From: Spirochaetae bacterium HGW-Spirochaetae-7
Lineage (GTDB): Bacteria; Spirochaetota; Spirochaetia; Treponematales; UBA12059
DNA length: 9,142 bases
Assembly (NCBI GenBank): GCA_002839245.1
Contig: PGXR01000125.1
Span: 1 to 9,142 of the forward strand
Direction of reading: 5' to 3'
Below, one piece after another: positions 6,705 through 9,142 of the stretch; position 1 is the stretch's first letter, and each line of letters begins with the position of its first letter. The notes beneath the pieces were generated by a model that worked only from the letters and a program-made list of their open reading frames with translations, was not told the origin of the DNA and made no database searches. Both the position numbers and the translations under genes were made by a program.

Positions 6705-7282
6705 CGGGTTGTCCCCCTGGCAGCGTTCAGCAGCGCCTTGAATACCGCGGCCGCCAATCCCAGCAGTATCAAACCGCCCGCGGGTTGGCCTGCAATGGGC
6801 AGGAACGTGGTCTGCGTCTGTCCCATCGTCATTGAGACTGCTCCCGAGGCTATCAATTCACGGAAAGCGCCGACGACGACGACCGACGCGGCTGAGCCCA
6901 GGCCGCGCACCACATTCTCCCATGCACGTTCCCGGTCCGATATCGTATCCGGAATCAGGCCAGCCCTCATCACGGGTATCGTGAAGGCCGTCAGGAAGAG
7001 GCGATGGGAAGTCATCTCGAAGAGGAACGGGTCGAGAAGCCTAATCGTCGACGCGCATAACGAAGCGGCTATCGCCGCCCCGACTACCGAAAGGACGAAA
7101 ATGCGGTCCCGCCCGAACGAAACGGGCAAGAGGAGCGCGATGGAAGCGGCCGCGCTGTGGACGACCAGAAACGTCATTCCCAGCACTAGACCAATCGTCA
7201 AGTCAGTCGAAAAGATATAGAGCGGCGCCAGCGCCGCAAGGGAGGCCCACGAGGCGAAGTAACCGGGTCGTTGGTCGTTCAT
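6701..7282 (-). CDS. rnfE: Rnf complex membrane subunit RnfE, lacking the cluster cysteines
   Basis: A membrane protein of 193 residues with about six hydrophobic stretches. It is called RnfE from its place after rnfG and before rnfA (order C-D-G-E-A as in clostridial operons) and from GAFRELIASGAVSM (138-151), which matches the GAIREILGSG block of RnfE. The first family cysteine (LLGLCP) aligns to LAALAP with A19. The second (VTNCIILG) falls in FTIPVMRAG near P103. The single cysteine C76 is in a different helix. So the usual [2Fe-2S] ligands are absent, as in its partner RnfA. The start is either GTG 7285 (overlapping the rnfG stop) or the adjacent ATG 7282, chosen here as the stronger codon; GGAAG lies 7 and 10 bases upstream respectively. 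The sequence is more diverged than RnfD. Confidence 0.8.
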   Translation of the reverse strand: MNDQRPGYFASWASLAALAPLYIFSTDLTIGLVLGMTFLVVHSAAASIALLLPVSFGRDRIFVLSVVGAAIAASLCASTIRLLDPFLFEMTSHRLFLTAFTIPVMRAGLIPDTISDRERAWENVVRGLGSAASVVVVGAFRELIASGAVSMTMGQTQTTFLPIAGQPAGGLILLGLAAAVFKALLNAARGTTR

Positions 7283-7776
7283 CACTTCAATTCTTCCGTT
7301 CTCTGCCGTTCAAGCCTGGCAACCGACTCGATGGCGTTGATTACCAGTGGTTGTATCGCCACGTCGAGCGGACTGTGATCGTCGCTGAAGCCTCCGGTCA
7401 TGGTCCTTTCGAAGAGAAGCCCGAGCCGCCTCGCGTAGGGGAAGCCGTTGCTGGCTCCCAGCGGAGTGGTCTTTATGACCGAACCGTCTGCATCGACGTT
7501 GAGGGCGACGCGGTACTCGCCTCCCGGCCTCCTGGCCACTATGACATAAGCCACGTTTCCATTTTTTGGCTCGGCACGACCGAGGACATAGCCATCGCGG
7601 AGCGTTATCCATGTTGAATGCCGTGGCGGGCCACCCATGGCCTTGTCCAGCGCCTGGCTGAAATACGCGCTCGCCTGGCCTGCGGCGTACGTCGATGTAA
7701 AACCCGCGACGGCCACGGCGAGGGCGACGACCGCCATTGCGGCAGCGAAACTGGAATCGAATCCTGATTTGCTCAT
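7282..7776 (-). CDS. rnfG: RnfG-like subunit without the FMN attachment motif
   Basis: A 164-residue protein with one N-terminal membrane helix (about 10-33) and an outward-facing domain. In the family, RnfG carries FMN bound through a phosphoester to Thr in an S/TGAT motif and passes electrons to RnfD. Position after rnfD, length and topology fit RnfG, and a remnant FMN-binding pattern is seen (RRPGGEYRVALNVDADGSVI, 82-101). Where the family has GAT followed by xxxAVxxAV, the sequence reads SPLDVAIQPLVINAI (135-149), so the Thr position is V139. The protein is shorter than usual (about 180-210). The ATG at 7776 overlaps the rnfD stop (ATGA) with AAGGAAG about eight bases upstream, so a longer open frame reaching 7893 is rejected. 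The assignment rests largely on context; flavinylation is not expected. Confidence 0.75.
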   Translation of the reverse strand: MSKSGFDSSFAAAMAVVALAVAVAGFTSTYAAGQASAYFSQALDKAMGGPPRHSTWITLRDGYVLGRAEPKNGNVAYVIVARRPGGEYRVALNVDADGSVIKTTPLGASNGFPYARRLGLLFERTMTGGFSDDHSPLDVAIQPLVINAIESVARLERQRTEELK

Positions 7777-8867
7777 GCCGCGCGCTTCCTTCCACCAAGG
7801 CTTTTCTTCGACGAGACGGCCTTCTCCAGGAACGGCGTCAGGACGTTCATGACCAGCACTGCGTACGTGATGCTCTCGGTAAAAGCGCCCCATCGCCTGA
7901 AAACGAAGGCCAGCGCGCCTATGGATGCTCCATATAGCAATCCGGCCCGTCGTCCGACCGGGGAACTGACCGGATCGGCGGCCATATAGAACGCGACGAG
8001 CACTATCCCTCCGCCCGACAGCGCGAAGAGGACGTCGCCGGACAGGAAGTCCTCTCCGGGCAACCCCGTCCCGAACAACCTGACCAGCACAACGAAGGTA
8101 CCGATGATCGAGGCCGGGATGCCTGCGTTGACGAGGCGAAGGGAGACAAGGATTATCGAACCGAGCACGACGGCCAGAAGAGCGCTTTCTCCGAGCGTGC
8201 CAGGTTTCAGTCCCAAGACCAGGTCGATATAGCCGTCCGGGAGCCTGGCTCCGAGCCTCGAGAAGAACGAGTCGTTCATCAGGCCGGTCATGGCGGAATC
8301 GAGGGACGACAATGGATAGCTGGCACCGCGCAGCGCGTCCATCACGCGCATGCTTGAACCGCCGACAAGGCCCTTGGCAAATGCCAATGGAGTCGCGGCG
8401 CTGACGCCATCGACGCCCGAGACGATGCGAGGAAGCACGTATTCGCGCATCGCCTGAGGCCAGTTGGCGTAGGCGAACGCTATGCCGGCAAGCGCGGGGT
8501 TCATCCAGTTTGCGCCGAGGCCACCAAAGACTGCCTTCACCAGCAGGACGGCGAATACAGATGAAGCCATCGGGATATACCAGGGGATACCGGGCGGCAT
8601 TGCCGTGGCGATGAGCAGTCCGGTCAAAACGGCGCTGCCGTCACCGAGCGTCCATTGCCGCTGCATGCCCGAGGCCAAGGCCTCTGCCGCCACGGCGGAT
8701 ACCAGGGCGATCAGCCAGACTTGCATTGCTGACCTGCCGTAGAGCACCGATGACCAGGCGAGTACCGGCAGCAGGGTCAGAGCGCAAATCCAGGCCGCAT
8801 TGGCGCTAGTCTTCCAGTCGTGTATGTACGGAGGATAGGCGGTCGAGCCAGCCGTTGATCGATTCAT
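7773..8867 (-). CDS. rnfD: Rnf complex membrane subunit RnfD
   Basis: An integral membrane flavoprotein of the Rnf ion pump, 364 residues with about ten hydrophobic helices, homologous to NqrB. Family blocks are clear: FGGLGANWMNPALAG (114-128), DGVSAATPLAF (153-163), KPGTLGESALLAVVLG (221-236), YMAADPVSSPVGRRAG (294-309) and ESITYAVLVMNVLTPFLEK (331-349). T159 corresponds to the Thr that ApbE modifies with FMN in RnfD/NqrB. The usual SGATPL reads SAATPL, a Gly to Ala change right beside the modified residue. Riboflavin- and ion-path residues cannot be judged by eye. The ATG at 8867 overlaps the rnfC stop (ATGA), and the gene overlaps rnfG at its end. This is the best conserved subunit in the operon and fixes the identity of the complex. 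Confidence 0.95.
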   Translation of the reverse strand: MNRSTAGSTAYPPYIHDWKTSANAAWICALTLLPVLAWSSVLYGRSAMQVWLIALVSAVAAEALASGMQRQWTLGDGSAVLTGLLIATAMPPGIPWYIPMASSVFAVLLVKAVFGGLGANWMNPALAGIAFAYANWPQAMREYVLPRIVSGVDGVSAATPLAFAKGLVGGSSMRVMDALRGASYPLSSLDSAMTGLMNDSFFSRLGARLPDGYIDLVLGLKPGTLGESALLAVVLGSIILVSLRLVNAGIPASIIGTFVVLVRLFGTGLPGEDFLSGDVLFALSGGGIVLVAFYMAADPVSSPVGRRAGLLYGASIGALAFVFRRWGAFTESITYAVLVMNVLTPFLEKAVSSKKSLGGRKRAA

Positions 8868-9142
8868 GATCGTTTTCCGTTCTCGCGCGCGGCGTCGAAG
8901 ATCCCGACGAGGGGGATCCTCGAACGGCAGGAATAGGCGCAAGCGCCGCACGAAGTGCAGCGTTCGAGGCCGGCGTTGATGGCGTCGTCCAGTTTTCCGG
9001 CTTTCAGGAGCTTGAACAGCCGGTAAGGATCGAGCCGCTCCGGGCAGGCGACAAGACAGTCGCCGCAACGAACGCACGCCCTGACCGGCGCAGATTTCGT
9101 CTCCTCGGACTTCAGGCCCAGCACGGCCCTGGTCGCCCTGGT
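8864..9142 (-). CDS. rnfC: Rnf electron transport subunit RnfC, C-terminal part
   Basis: The 3' end of rnfC: 92 residues visible, the N-terminus being beyond the right edge (full proteins are about 430 or more). RnfC is the cytoplasmic NADH/FMN-binding subunit with two [4Fe-4S] clusters. Both cysteine sets are intact: CVRCGDCLVACP (23-34 of the visible part) and CTSCGACAYSC (62-72), followed by SRIPLV as in the family. The Pro that usually follows the last Cys is Arg. The protein ends about 20 residues after the second motif, without a long C-terminal extension. The open frame continues to the window edge, so the GTG at 9124 is an internal Val codon and not a start. It is the first visible gene of the operon and overlaps rnfD by 4 bp. 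Confidence 0.93.
   Translation of the reverse strand, partial: TRATRAVLGLKSEETKSAPVRACVRCGDCLVACPERLDPYRLFKLLKAGKLDDAINAGLERCTSCGACAYSCRSRIPLVGIFDAARENGKRS

Noticed and set aside
7777..7893. Upstream extension of rnfG within rnfD
   Set aside because: It overlaps the conserved C-terminal block of RnfD; the ATG at 7776 has a good AAGGAAG site and begins right before the membrane anchor.
8868..9077. Upstream extension of rnfD within rnfC
   Set aside because: It overlaps the Fe-S region of rnfC in another frame. The RnfD-like sequence starts near the ATG at 8867, which overlaps the rnfC stop.

Overview
The window is a dense, GC-rich (roughly 60 % by eye) bacterial segment in which every supported gene lies on the minus strand, so it is read from right to left. 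The gene content and sequence style point to a spirochaete (Spirochaetota). Pointers are a MurC with ETCEYRRHFL and VGAKGTG motifs, yicC coupled to a small cytidylate-kinase-like gene with a GKSGCGNST P-loop, a 4-alpha-glucanotransferase-like GH57 protein and an Rnf operon. The taxonomic call is inference; there is no marker rRNA.

The right part (9142 to 6132) holds an Rnf-type redox-driven ion pump operon in the order rnfC (3' part only), rnfD, rnfG, rnfE, rnfA. All junctions overlap by a few bases. The usual last gene, rnfB, is not there. Several residues that normally carry electrons are gone. RnfA and RnfE both lack the cysteines that hold the intramembrane [2Fe-2S] cluster, and RnfG lacks the S/TGAT motif that binds FMN covalently. 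RnfD keeps its flavinylated Thr in a slightly altered motif (SAATPL), and RnfC keeps both cysteine clusters. Either this is a much modified Rnf-like complex or a degenerate one. It is the most interesting system in the window.

An 87-bp gap (6045-6131) separates this operon from the next. It holds a plausible -10 box (TATACT) and an 8-bp inverted repeat.

The left part (6044 to 1) is a second tightly packed operon. It encodes a GH57 glucanotransferase-like protein that has lost several catalytic-site residues, MurC (peptidoglycan precursor synthesis), YicC (endoribonuclease family), a cytidylate-kinase-like P-loop protein with Asn in place of the Walker A Lys, a short-chain dehydrogenase lacking about 45-50 residues of its Rossmann fold, and galM (aldose 1-epimerase). 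galM runs off the left edge. Most stops and starts overlap (ATGA, GTGA or an 8-bp overlap), which suggests translational coupling. The operon mixes sugar handling (GH57, galM), wall synthesis (murC) and RNA/nucleotide functions (yicC, kinase).

No tRNA, rRNA, CRISPR array, insertion sequence or clear intrinsic terminator was seen, and no gene-free stretch exceeds 90 bases.
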